From positions 1-36,530 of the forward strand of contig JAGNZC010000027.1 of the NCBI GenBank assembly GCA_017984635.1: 36,530 nt of DNA. The letters are read 5' to 3'. Positions 1 to 9,130 of the stretch are shown here, piece after piece. The notes under the pieces were generated by a model, which did not search any database, was not told the DNA's origin, and saw nothing but the letters and a program-made list of their open reading frames with translations. Source of the stretch: Crocinitomicaceae bacterium (GTDB taxonomy: Bacteria > Bacteroidota > Bacteroidia > Flavobacteriales_D > Crocinitomicaceae). The stretch's first letter is position 1, and every line of letters starts with the position of its first letter. The position numbers and the translations under genes were made by a program.

Positions 1-3000
1 CCGTTACGGTATATGTTGTAGTTGAAGACGGGATAAAAGGAACTGCATTGCTTACGCTATTACTCCATGTATAACTTACGGGTCCACTTCCTGACAAAGT
101 GATATATGTACCATTACAAAGGGCTGTGTCCGCACCTGCGAATACTGTTGGCAAAGCATTTACATACACAATCGCTTGATCCGTATTGGTACAACCATTA
201 GCTCCAGTTCCTGTTACCGTGTAAGTAGTTGTTGCTGTTGGATTGAAATAAACGCCATTTAAGATCCCGTTATTCCATGCAATTAATGGCGAACCTGAAG
301 CTGTCAAGGCAACTGAATCACCTAAACAAATTGTTTTATCCAATCCTGCGTTGATCGAAGGCAATGCTAAAACTGTTACAACAACGGTATCAGACCCTTG
401 ACATGCATTAGCATTCGTTCCTGTTACAATGTAATTGGCTGTAGCAGATGGTGTAAAAGGTGTGTTATTAAAAATTCCGTTGTTCCAAGTGTAACTTACG
501 GCTCCAGAACCTGATAATGTAACAGTTTGTCCAAAACAAATAGATGTATCAGCACCAGCAGAAACAATTGGTAATGAATTAATCGTAATCATCATGGTAT
601 CTTTATTAACGCAGCCATTCACCCCTGTTCCAGTAACGATATAACTGGCTGTAGTTGTTGGGAAGAATGGAACTTGGTTGGCAACGCCATTGCTCCAAGA
701 ATAACTAAAAGCTCCTGTTGCATTGAAAATAGCAGGATTACCAATACAAACAGATTGATCTGAACCTGCATTTACCGTTGGTAATGGTTTGATTGTAACC
801 ACAACATTGTCCGTATTCACGCAACCATTAGCATCCGTGCCTGTTACGGTATAAGTAGCAGTTGCTGTTGGAGTAAATGGTGTATTGTTCACCACTGAAT
901 TATTCCAAGAATACGTAACGGCACCAGAACCACTTAACGTAACGGGTTGGTTTAAACATACAGATTGATCAGCACCTGCATTTACAGTTGGTAAAGGATT
1001 GACTGTGACAACGATTGTATCCGAACACGAAGCACCGTTTACAGTGGTTGTACACGTATAGGTTGTTGTTGAAGTTGGTGAAACAGTGATCGATTGAGTC
1101 GTTGCGTTACCTGGCGACCATGAATACGTTGTTTGTCCTTGCGTATACAATTGTTGAATTTCAGCTAATGTTAAAGCTCTGCTCCAGAGACCAACATCGT
1201 CTAGTTTTCCAGTGAAATATTGTGTAGTACCAGATAAACTTGCTCCCATATTTAACACCCCTGAAATAGCTGGAACAGCTGTTGTTACTTGTGTTGTAAT
1301 TAAACTTCCATTGACATATACCTTTACTTGAGAACTCGAATACACCGCAACAACATGATACCAAGTATTCAACCCTAAAGCAACATTCGTTGAGTGATAC
1401 GTAAATGTTCCACCATTCCACATGATGAAATTCAATTGGCCATTGGCACAATCACTGTACAATTCCCAAGAGGAATTGTTGGCATCCAAAATTGGTTTGT
1501 TACAATTTCCATTTGTAGATTGAATCCATACACTTGCGGTGAAAACAGCTTGATGTGCTCTTGTCGCTGATATCCAGTCATTGCCATCAAAACTATACGC
1601 ACTATTCGCATTTCCAAAACGATCTGTTGTTAAGGTTGCGCCATTAACCGTTCCATTGTTTCCATTACCAGAAGCATCATTGGCATTGCCGCAGAAAGGC
1701 CAGTAACCCACTAAACCAGTTTGTAAATTTGTTGGTAAAGCAGCACTCGAGCAGACAGAAGAAGGTGAAACAGTGGTGTTAGATGTTAATGTTGAGCTTT
1801 CACCAACACATAAGATTGAATCTGCAGTTGAAACAATTGGATTTAATAAATTAAGTTGCGTTGTTGCACTTTTCACACATGCTCCTTTTGTAACCGTACA
1901 AGAATACAACCCGCTTGTTGTTGGAGCAATAGATGCTGTTGTTGCATTCGTATTCCACAAATAAGAAGTTGCACCTCCTGGTGCTGAAAGCGTTGCGCTC
2001 GTTCCACAAACTGTAGTTGTTGCTGGCAACGAGAAATTTAATGAATCTACTGTAACTGTAATAGCATCTGTACAAGACACGCCATTAACCGTTGTTGTGC
2101 ATGTATACGTTGTTGTTGCTGTTGGAGAAACAGTGATGGATGGTGTGGTTGCTCCAGTTGACCAGGAAATTATAGACTGCTGATTCACCCATTTCCATCC
2201 ACCACTTGGCTCAGAATATAGAGGATCATTAACATCTTGGTACAACCCAATCCATGCTGCATTTACTGAAATATTTCCATTTAACAGAATAAAATCATTT
2301 TCTGCTTGATCATTTATCACTGTTAAATAACCTCCTAATGAATTTGCTAAATTATTTGCATTGACCCAAGTATATTGATTATTAGATTTAAAATAGGAAT
2401 GACCATTAAAACTTCCGAAATATGTAAAACCGTTTAATTGATTAATTATATAATTGAATTCAATAATTAAAGATGTTTGAAAATTTATCGTATGATCATT
2501 CCAACTACCATTATCATATATCATACCATATTGTTCTGTAGTAGGCATACTATTATTAGGTTCCCCTGTATTCCAATTAACAAAAGAAGAACTTAAATTC
2601 GATACAGCTATTGACAACGTTGTACTTTCACCTAAACACAAAGTTGAATCTGAAGTTGTGATGTTGCATGTTGGAGGTGGTGTAGAACTACTAAATAAAT
2701 TAGTTATTTCTTGTTGCGTCAATGCACGGTTCCAAACTCCAATATCATCGAGTTTACCTCCCCACGCATCAAATGCACTTGTTGATTTTCTTCCAATATT
2801 CCAAGTATTATTCATTACATAATTAGGATTTGGTATTCCACAACAACTTGAATCAGTTAAGACTCCATCTACATATAATTTTGCTTGTCCATTTATATGA
2901 TTTGCAGTAAAAACAAGATGATGCCAAACATTACTTGATACTGGAAATGTAGAAGGCCAAATACCTGCCCCAGCTCTATCCCAAGCTGCTTGGTAATATC

Positions 3001-3382
3001 TATTTGCATTTATTGTTGATTGAGTAGAAAAACCAACTTCTCCAGATGAAATTATTCTTGGATTTATTGTTCCACCATCTGCAAGAATCCAAGCAGAAAT
3101 TGTAATTGAATTAGGTATTAATGAATGTAAATTACCAACATCAATAAAACTATTTGTACCATTTGTAGATGGCCATAAATAAGCAGAATTTGATATATTA
3201 TTTCTATCTGTTGTCAAAGAAACATTTGAAACAATGCCATTAAAACCATTCCCACTAACATCATTCGCATTGCCATTAAACGGCCAATAACCTACTAATC
3301 CATTCGTTGGAACATATGATGGGATCTGGGCCATTAAATTCAATGAAAATAAAAGCACGAGTAAACTGAAAAGGTATTTCAT
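1..3382 (-). CDS. Giant T9SS-type adhesin with LamG, permuted C-type lectin and Ig-like repeats (3' end outside window)
   Basis: This is an open frame of 1127 codons from the ATG at 3382 to the window edge, so the C-terminus is missing. I chose this start because a clear signal peptide follows (MKYLFSLLVLLFSLNLMAQ) and a TTG-N20-TATATTTG promoter lies just upstream. Domains in order: LamG/concanavalin-like domain, about residues 20-230 (GLVGYWPFNGNANDVSGNG, then KLDDIGVWNRALTQQEI); a C-type-lectin-like domain, about 253-406, whose two halves are in swapped order; Ig-like strands (SWSTGATTPSITVSPTA); an Ig module with CTVTKGACVKS; a second LamG, about 543-741, embedded in another Ig-like module; then five Ig-like repeats of about 70 residues (PLPTVNAGADQSVCL...YSWNN...), the last one cut. 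It is presumably exported through T9SS and surface-attached, with a role in carbohydrate binding or adhesion (inference). The architecture is clear; the ligand is unknown. Confidence 0.9.
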   Translation of the reverse strand, partial: MKYLFSLLVLLFSLNLMAQIPSYVPTNGLVGYWPFNGNANDVSGNGFNGIVSNVSLTTDRNNISNSAYLWPSTNGTNSFIDVGNLHSLIPNSITISAWILADGGTINPRIISSGEVGFSTQSTINANRYYQAAWDRAGAGIWPSTFPVSSNVWHHLVFTANHINGQAKLYVDGVLTDSSCCGIPNPNYVMNNTWNIGRKSTSAFDAWGGKLDDIGVWNRALTQQEITNLFSSSTPPPTCNITTSDSTLCLGESTTLSIAVSNLSSSFVNWNTGEPNNSMPTTEQYGMIYDNGSWNDHTINFQTSLIIEFNYIINQLNGFTYFGSFNGHSYFKSNNQYTWVNANNLANSLGGYLTVINDQAENDFILLNGNISVNAAWIGLYQDVNDPLYSEPSGGWKWVNQQSIISWSTGATTPSITVSPTATTTYTCTTTVNGVSCTDAITVTVDSLNFSLPATTTVCGTSATLSAPGGATSYLWNTNATTASIAPTTSGLYSCTVTKGACVKSATTQLNLLNPIVSTADSILCVGESSTLTSNTTVSPSSVCSSAALPTNLQTGLVGYWPFCGNANDASGNGNNGTVNGATLTTDRFGNANSAYSFDGNDWISATRAHQAVFTASVWIQSTNGNCNKPILDANNSSWELYSDCANGQLNFIMWNGGTFTYHSTNVALGLNTWYHVVAVYSSSQVKVYVNGSLITTQVTTAVPAISGVLNMGASLSGTTQYFTGKLDDVGLWSRALTLAEIQQLYTQGQTTYSWSPGNATTQSITVSPTSTTTYTCTTTVNGASCSDTIVVTVNPLPTVNAGADQSVCLNQPVTLSGSGAVTYSWNNSVVNNTPFTPTATATYTVTGTDANGCVNTDNVVVTIKPLPTVNAGSDQSVCIGNPAIFNATGAFSYSWSNGVANQVPFFPTTTASYIVTGTGVNGCVNKDTMMITINSLPIVSAGADTSICFGQTVTLSGSGAVSYTWNNGIFNNTPFTPSATANYIVTGTNANACQGSDTVVVTVLALPSINAGLDKTICLGDSVALTASGSPLIAWNNGILNGVYFNPTATTTYTVTGTGANGCTNTDQAIVYVNALPTVFAGADTALCNGTYITLSGSGPVSYTWSNSVSNAVPFIPSSTTTYTVT

Positions 3383-3407
3383 ATTGGTTGAGTTGTAATT
3401 TACGAAG

Positions 3408-3438
3408 CAAATATATTGATTAATAAACGATAATTCAA
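3408..3438 (-). promoter_or_regulatory. Bacteroidota-type promoter for the LamG adhesin
   Basis: On the minus strand, TTG (3438-3436) and TATATTTG (3415-3408) are separated by 20 bases. This matches the flavobacterial consensus TTG-N17-23-TAnnTTTG. The predicted transcript would start near 3401, about 20 bases before the ATG at 3382, which supports that start codon. Confidence 0.65.
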
Positions 3439-3527
3439 CCTTTTAGCATAGAAAAATTTGCGTGTAACCTTACTGCCTAAACGTCGTATTGTAAGGCTTT
3501 CTCAGTTTTTTAACCCCTGAAAAAATA

Positions 3528-4757
3528 CTAATCTACACGGATTTTATACGTCGCCTGCCCACTTATACTCTTAAATCGAACATAATAAACACCTTTTGCA
3601 ACCATTGATAAATCAAGTGTGTTCTCTACAATGTTAGCCGTACTCATTGGTTGACCTAATGCATTCAATACCTCTACTTTAACTAACTTTACAGTAGAAT
3701 CAAATGCGTACGTATTATTACCAGTATTGAGTAATTGAACGGCTACATTTAAATCTTCAAGGCCTAATTGTGAAACGTTTAGTTGCATTGAAGCGGTATC
3801 AGAACCGCATTCGTTTTGGGCAATTAATTGAACGGTAAAAGTTCCAGTTGTAGCATACGCATGATTGGGCGAAATAGCATTGGATGTGGTTCCATCGCCA
3901 AAATCCCAGGTGTATGAAGTTGAACGCCAACTTTCGTTTTGTGTCGTAATCGAATTAGCGGTTAAACTCAATGAAAAAAGCGCCAAAGCTGTTTCGTTGT
4001 TCGCTCTTAATTTCCAAGTCGACAAACTATCCAAAACCACTAAGGCTGCGGCATTTTGTAAAATAGCTGCCGTTGAGGGCAAAACAGAACTGAAATACGT
4101 TGCATTGACAGGTGTTTCTCGGTAAATCGAAGCATAAAATACACAAGCAGCCAAATAAGAACCTTCAAGAGATGGATGTGAGCCATCACTCGAATATAAA
4201 TTAATTGCTGGATAAGTATCGCGCACATATTGCCAAGCAACACCAACCGGTGCAACAGACGCTTCGCTCGCTTCCATAAAACGCATGTACCCTGCGCGCA
4301 AACGATCGTTCATCTTGTAAAACGTATTGATGGAATCCCATTGCGGATCGCCGTTTTGTCTCCCCCATGTCATGTAATACAAGGGTTGCGAACAGTAATT
4401 ATTAGCATAAATGCTATCAGATAGTATTTTAGCAAAGGGCAATGTTGCTGTTGTTACTTGACTATACGGAAACGAAGGTTCTTGACTTTGTGCTTGTAAA
4501 ACAACATAATTCCATTTTTTTTCTTGAATTTTTGAAAACGTCATTGGATCGTTCACATGACTTTGAAAGGTGAATCCACCATTGGCTTTTGTATCCACAA
4601 ACGGATGCTTTCCTTTCGATAAAGCCAATTCTGAAAAGAGCGTTGGCAAATCATTGGCTTGTGTGTAGCTATTACCAATAAATAAAACTTGCGTTGTATC
4701 TTGCGACCAATTAGCGAAACTCAAGCCACAACAAAAAAACAAAAACAGGAACCTCAT
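3528..4757 (-). CDS. Secreted SGNH-type hydrolase with PKD domain and T9SS sorting tail
   Basis: The 409-residue protein starts with a signal peptide (MRFLFLFFCCGLSFANWSQ). The catalytic region, about residues 22-240, has an SGNH/DUF4886-like pattern: the nucleophile block reads VLFIGNSYTQANDLP (GNSYT in place of GDS), a middle block reads VVLQAQSQEPS, and the last block reads SSDGSHPSLEGSYLAA with the D..H pair expected of the family. A PKD domain follows (YTWDFGDGTTSN...NHAYATTGTFTVQLIAQNECG, about 280-330). The end is a type A T9SS sorting domain (LVKVEVLNALGQPM...GVYYVRF). It is probably an ester hydrolase acting outside the cell on an unknown substrate. It lies 15 bases downstream of the coiled-coil gene on the same strand, so the two may be co-transcribed. 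Confidence 0.85.
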   Translation of the reverse strand: MRFLFLFFCCGLSFANWSQDTTQVLFIGNSYTQANDLPTLFSELALSKGKHPFVDTKANGGFTFQSHVNDPMTFSKIQEKKWNYVVLQAQSQEPSFPYSQVTTATLPFAKILSDSIYANNYCSQPLYYMTWGRQNGDPQWDSINTFYKMNDRLRAGYMRFMEASEASVAPVGVAWQYVRDTYPAINLYSSDGSHPSLEGSYLAACVFYASIYRETPVNATYFSSVLPSTAAILQNAAALVVLDSLSTWKLRANNETALALFSLSLTANSITTQNESWRSTSYTWDFGDGTTSNAISPNHAYATTGTFTVQLIAQNECGSDTASMQLNVSQLGLEDLNVAVQLLNTGNNTYAFDSTVKLVKVEVLNALGQPMSTANIVENTLDLSMVAKGVYYVRFKSISGQATYKIRVD

Positions 4758-4772
4758 CTTTTAACCTTTAAA

Positions 4773-5615
4773 TTATTCCGAAAAATATGCGACCATCTCT
4801 TTCAGTGGAATCGCAATTAATACACCATCGTATGGCATGCACGCCGTTGACAACCCAAAGGAAACAACAAATTCTACCATACCTTCATTAAACTGAATAC
4901 CTAAATCATCATATGAGTATGACTTAAAAACAAAACCGTCAAAGCATTTCGACTTTTCATCTTGCGCCATTTGAACTACTTTTTTCGATTCGTCGGCTAT
5001 GCGAACATTTAGAATTGCCAAGAACTCATCTCGGCGATTTTCCTTAATCAATTCTGCATTTGTCAAGACCGTACTTGAATCGTTTAAAAGCTTATAAATT
5101 TTGTATTTGTAAGTATAACGTCCTTTGTAATCTGGATCGCCAATACTCATTGATCGGTGATTTTTAAACGAGCATGTTTTAAATAAACGTTCAAATTTCT
5201 TACCAGGAATTTCTTCTGAAGTCTCTTCACAATCAACTACCAAACTGCTTAAAAAGGTCAAAGAATCAAAAGAAGTCTGCAATTGTTTGAAGGCAAATTT
5301 CAAATTCGAAAGCGTATCGTTGTATTGAGAAGAAAGGGTAGTTTGTTGCTTCAAATGAACGGTTTCAATCGCACCTAACTGATTCGCTAATTCACTTTTT
5401 TCAGTCGAAACAAGTGTAAAAACAGAATCTTGAAAAAAGATATGTGCTTTCAATGAATCGTTGGCATGAAACAAGCTGTCAACACGCAAAGTAAGCTCTT
5501 GGATTTGTTCTTTTTTGTTGGTTGTAAACAACTGAGCCCTCAAACTTTGGTGAAGGAAAATGAGCAAAATACTTATGAAAAACGACTTTAACATGCTTGA
5601 ATTTAATTTCTTCAA
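4773..5615 (-). CDS. Exported coiled-coil protein of unknown function
   Basis: I do not recognise this 280-residue protein. Residues 1-28 form a signal peptide with a long hydrophobic stretch (FFISILLIFLHQSLRAQ). Residues about 33-115 have heptad-like spacing and high E/Q/L/S content, consistent with a coiled coil (LTLRVDSLFHANDSLKAH). The remaining globular part contains CEETSEEIPGKKFERLFKTC and CFDGFVF and has no T9SS tail, so it probably stays in the periplasm or in the outer membrane. It is the first gene of a probable two-gene unit with the SGNH hydrolase and is divergent from the gene at 5758. Confidence 0.75.
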   Translation of the reverse strand: MKKLNSSMLKSFFISILLIFLHQSLRAQLFTTNKKEQIQELTLRVDSLFHANDSLKAHIFFQDSVFTLVSTEKSELANQLGAIETVHLKQQTTLSSQYNDTLSNLKFAFKQLQTSFDSLTFLSSLVVDCEETSEEIPGKKFERLFKTCSFKNHRSMSIGDPDYKGRYTYKYKIYKLLNDSSTVLTNAELIKENRRDEFLAILNVRIADESKKVVQMAQDEKSKCFDGFVFKSYSYDDLGIQFNEGMVEFVVSFGLSTACMPYDGVLIAIPLKEMVAYFSE

Positions 5616-5734
5616 AGCTAGTTAATTCTGTCTGTATTGTACTAATAAAACGCCAATAAACTCAAAGATTTTATCAAGAAAGCAGTGTTCAAAAAGCCAT
5701 CTACTCCAAGTACTATTCTATCACTAAAAACAAC

Positions 5735-5742
5735 TATTTTTG
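5735..5742 (+). promoter_or_regulatory. Probable -7 element TATTTTTG
   Basis: A perfect TAnnTTTG box ends 15 bases before the ATG at 5758. It overlaps the more upstream in-frame ATG at 5740, so that ATG would lie inside the promoter and cannot be the usual start. No clear TTG -33 element is visible at the expected distance. Confidence 0.4.
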
Positions 5743-5757
5743 ATTCAAATACTATTT

Positions 5758-6153
5758 ATGAAAAAATTACTATTCTTATTTCTTTTCTTTTCAGGAGGAT
5801 TATTTGCCCAAATTGGAGTCATCAATCTTAAAATTACTGATTCAATATTTTATAACCAGTGGTACACAATTGATCACGAAGACCACAAAAACAGTGTTTA
5901 CTTTTTAAGCACAAAAGAAGTGGTTGACTCTATGGTAACTGAAATGCTGAAACCATGGGAACTAACTTTAAAAGATGGCAAATATATAGAAGAAGACAAA
6001 GGAACTTTGTGGAACTTAGACAATATGAATGGTTTTTCATGTAATTTATTTGTTGAGAAATACAACGAAGAAAGCAACGATTATTTTATCACCATTTACA
6101 CCTATCTCCAAAGTACGATTGAGGAAGATGAAGAGAATGTGAAAAAGGAATGA
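5758..6153 (+). CDS. Small exported protein of unknown function
   Basis: With the ATG at 5758 the product is 131 residues and opens with a textbook signal peptide (MKKLLFLFLFFSGGLFAQ). An in-frame ATG at 5740 would add six residues but lies in the -7 box. The mature part is acidic and rich in Y, E and D (WYTIDHEDHKNSVYFLSTKE, then a C-terminal run of E/D). It has no cysteine lipobox and no T9SS tail, so it is probably periplasmic. I do not recognise a family. The composite repeat begins immediately after the stop codon. Confidence 0.7.
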   Translation: MKKLLFLFLFFSGGLFAQIGVINLKITDSIFYNQWYTIDHEDHKNSVYFLSTKEVVDSMVTEMLKPWELTLKDGKYIEEDKGTLWNLDNMNGFSCNLFVEKYNEESNDYFITIYTYLQSTIEEDEENVKKE

Positions 6154-6340
6154 AAGAATTAACAATGAAGGAATTAAGGAATGAAGGAATTAAAGAATGA
6201 AGGAATGAAGGAATGAAGGAATTAAATAATGAAGGAATTAAACAATGAAAATTAGATCGTTGATCTGTTGAGATCTAAACTAATTACTAATGCCTAATGA
6301 CTAATGCCTGGCTAATTAACTAACTTTCAAAAAGCAATGC
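6154..6340 (+). repeat. Composite intergenic repeat, copy 1: (GAATGAAG)n, GATCGTT box, AATGCCTAAT box
   Basis: The tract between the genes at 6153 and 6386 is mostly repeat. It opens with about ten imperfect units of GAATGAAG/GAATTAA, then a block containing GATCGTTGATCTGTTGAGATCTAA, then two or three units of CTAATGCCTAATGA. The same three blocks occur in the same order at 9131-9665 and, on the other strand, at 32744-32940. Every reading frame is broken by stops and I see no RNA gene in it. Confidence 0.75.
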
Positions 6341-6385
6341 AACTAATTTTCTACTAATTCCATCTTAGTAAAAACAAAAATAATC

Positions 6386-9130
6386 ATGCGCACAATTTTA
6401 CTCGCTTTCCTTTTACCTTTCATCATTTTTAGTGCTTTCAGTCAAAACACAGTTGGTACGTTGTGGAAATTCAATCATGCTGACACCAATTTCCAAGCGG
6501 CAAGCACTTTCATTAGTAAAGATATCAAAGCTACGGCAAACGATCAACAAGGTTGTTCTTACTTTTACTATGCGCCTTCACACACTAACGATACAAGCAT
6601 TTATCGTTTGGCTAAGGTTTCTAATCAAGGTGTAAAATTATGGGACATTAGTGTTTTACCCATGAGTCAAACCATGCGTTACGAAATGTTTACGAACCAA
6701 TCACAGCATTTTTTAATCAATGATTCCAACAACAACATTATATTAATCTCCACATCACTTGACACCAACAATATCAGTTTAAATCAACCAGGAAACAGCC
6801 ATTTCATCTTGCTTCAAAAATACGATACCATGGGTAATTTAGTGCAAGAAAAGAAAGAATACGTGCCTACTACCTACTCTACTTCTTTTGGAATATCATC
6901 CTATTCTTTCAACCCCGTTAACAATCAAATACATGTGAGCTTTGCATTACAAACAGGCGGCACAACTCATTATTACTTAAGAGGATTTGATAGTAATTAT
7001 ACAACCGTTTTTCAAAAAGACTTTCAATATACTTCGTCAATGCTGTTAACGAATTTAAGTTCGCCTTTAATCACAACTTCTACTAATGATGTTGTTGTTG
7101 TTTTTGGAAGAACTGTAGGTCAAACACTCACCCGAAACATTCTTCGTTCCTATTCAAAAACTACTGGAGCAATGAATTTCAATGATTCTACTCTTTTAAG
7201 TTCAGGTGTATATGCCAAAAAACTAACTGTTTTGAATAATAAGATTTATGTGGTTATCAATAATCTCTATAAAATCAACTTACAAGGACAATTGCAAGGT
7301 GTTTCTACCGCTTATTTCGATAGTTATTTGGAAACAAACGAACCGATTGCTGCTAAATTCTATGGTTTTACATACACTACTTTTACCAATCCCAATTTAG
7401 GATATAAACTAACTGTAATCGATACCAACTTAACAACAACAAGTTCGATTCCTTTCCCAACTTCAACACCATACAATCCACACAAAACAATTCTAAAAAA
7501 TGGTCATTTATTTGTGTTAGGTAAAACATACAACCCTACAACACATAGAAATTCGCTATTGGTTTCGAAACACTTATTAAATGGAACACTCAGTAAAATG
7601 CATAGTTTCATTGTAAACGATTCTGTTGGTAATTACAGTGGATCTTATCCTTTAGTCGATTTTTCAATGGATACCGACAATAAAGCACTCGTGACTTTTT
7701 CGAATTCTTTTTACACGGTCATCAACAACATGCAATATGCTAAAACAAAAACGATTAGTTACAAAGCATGCATTGATTGTGATTCTAAACTGATCGTTCA
7801 AACTTATTTTGATGCCAATAACAATTGCAACGTAGATTTATCGGAACAATTAGTGCCAAATCAATTGGTGCATGTTCAACCATCCGACGACTATTTCTTC
7901 ACTGGAAGTAATGGCTCTTTGGATTACTACTCCACTAATCCAAGCGATACAATCACTGTTATTTCGCCACTATTTGGAACAGCTTGTAACGGAAATACGT
8001 ATACCTATATCGCTACTCCAGCAACAATCGACGCAGTAAATTTTGGGTTCACCGCTCCAACTAATCCTGATTTAGCACTTACAGGTGCTGCAGGAATCAC
8101 CCGTCAAAACATGCAACAAAACATTACTGTTTCCGTGAATAATCTCGGTGCAACAACTGCAAATGCAACCCTACAACTGATTGTTGATTCTGCCTATAGC
8201 ATTACATCCACAACACCAACAGCTGCTAGTATCAACGGAGATACAATTACGTGGAACTTAACTAATCTTTCAACATTTCAATCACAACAATTTTATGTCA
8301 ATGCCTATTTACCAATTGCCATTCCAATTGGGTACAACTACCATCATTTTGCGACTGTTTCAACGAGTTTAGATAATAACGCGAGCAACGACACCCTTTC
8401 TTTGAATGGAGTTGTGATTGGTAGTTACGATCCAAATCACAAAATTGTGTTCCCTGAAGGAATTGGTGCAGATCACCTTATTGCGAACAACCAACGATTG
8501 ACCTATACCATTGAGTTTCAAAATACAGGTACAGATACGGCTTTCAATATTTACGTAACAGATGCTATTTCTTCTTTATTAGATTTGAGTACTTTACGTA
8601 TTTTAGGCTCTTCTCACCCTATGACGTATACCTTAAACAACCGAGAATTAACGTTCTTCTTTAACAACATTCAGTTGGTGGATAGCACAACAAATGCCCT
8701 TGGAAGTATCGGGTTTTTCCAATATTCGATCATGCCTTTTGCTAATAAAATGGGGGAAACAATCGAAAACACTGCAAATATTTACTTCGATTACAATTTA
8801 CCGATTGTCACGAATACAACTTCCAATAAAATTGGAGGACCGTTATCGCTGGAAGAGCCAATTAAATTGGCTACTAAATTCATTGTTTACCCTAACCCAT
8901 CTCAAAATGGAAAAGGAAGTATTCAGGTAAACTTACCAAGTACACAACGCTTAGCTATTCGATTGAAAAATAGTTTTGGAGCTACTGTTGCTATACGTGA
9001 TTTTACTCCTACAGAAATTGGTCAACAACTGATATCATTTGCTTTTGAAGGACTTTCGAATGGTCTTTATTTCATTGAATTAACACAAGAAAACAAGCAG
9101 GTGGTTGAAAAACTGGTGGTGGTAGAATGA
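6386..9130 (+). CDS. Large T9SS surface protein with DUF11/DUF7619-like beta-sandwich domains
   Basis: The 914-residue protein has a signal peptide (MRTILLAFLLPFIIFSAFSQ). Residues about 25-480 look like a propeller-like region of repeated strands describing no recognisable enzyme. A cysteine-containing segment follows (CIDCDSKLIVQTYFDANNN CNVD), typical of SdrD-B/Cna-B-like modules. From about 560 there is a CARDB/DUF11-like sandwich (NPDLALTGAAGITRQNM), then the very recognisable C-terminal module of Bacteroidota surface proteins (SYDPNHK, LTYTIEFQNTGTDTAFNIYV, NTANIYFDYNLPIVTNT). The end is a T9SS sorting domain (FIVYPNPSQNGKGSIQV...GLYFIELT). It is expected to be cell-surface or secreted; ligand or role unknown. 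Composite repeats sit on both sides of the gene. Confidence 0.88.
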   Translation: MRTILLAFLLPFIIFSAFSQNTVGTLWKFNHADTNFQAASTFISKDIKATANDQQGCSYFYYAPSHTNDTSIYRLAKVSNQGVKLWDISVLPMSQTMRYEMFTNQSQHFLINDSNNNIILISTSLDTNNISLNQPGNSHFILLQKYDTMGNLVQEKKEYVPTTYSTSFGISSYSFNPVNNQIHVSFALQTGGTTHYYLRGFDSNYTTVFQKDFQYTSSMLLTNLSSPLITTSTNDVVVVFGRTVGQTLTRNILRSYSKTTGAMNFNDSTLLSSGVYAKKLTVLNNKIYVVINNLYKINLQGQLQGVSTAYFDSYLETNEPIAAKFYGFTYTTFTNPNLGYKLTVIDTNLTTTSSIPFPTSTPYNPHKTILKNGHLFVLGKTYNPTTHRNSLLVSKHLLNGTLSKMHSFIVNDSVGNYSGSYPLVDFSMDTDNKALVTFSNSFYTVINNMQYAKTKTISYKACIDCDSKLIVQTYFDANNNCNVDLSEQLVPNQLVHVQPSDDYFFTGSNGSLDYYSTNPSDTITVISPLFGTACNGNTYTYIATPATIDAVNFGFTAPTNPDLALTGAAGITRQNMQQNITVSVNNLGATTANATLQLIVDSAYSITSTTPTAASINGDTITWNLTNLSTFQSQQFYVNAYLPIAIPIGYNYHHFATVSTSLDNNASNDTLSLNGVVIGSYDPNHKIVFPEGIGADHLIANNQRLTYTIEFQNTGTDTAFNIYVTDAISSLLDLSTLRILGSSHPMTYTLNNRELTFFFNNIQLVDSTTNALGSIGFFQYSIMPFANKMGETIENTANIYFDYNLPIVTNTTSNKIGGPLSLEEPIKLATKFIVYPNPSQNGKGSIQVNLPSTQRLAIRLKNSFGATVAIRDFTPTEIGQQLISFAFEGLSNGLYFIELTQENKQVVEKLVVVE

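Noticed and set aside
1161..2075. Several 60-96-residue ORFs in the left adhesin region
   Set aside because: They are out-of-frame or opposite-strand shadows of the 1127-codon open frame, which shows domain motifs throughout.
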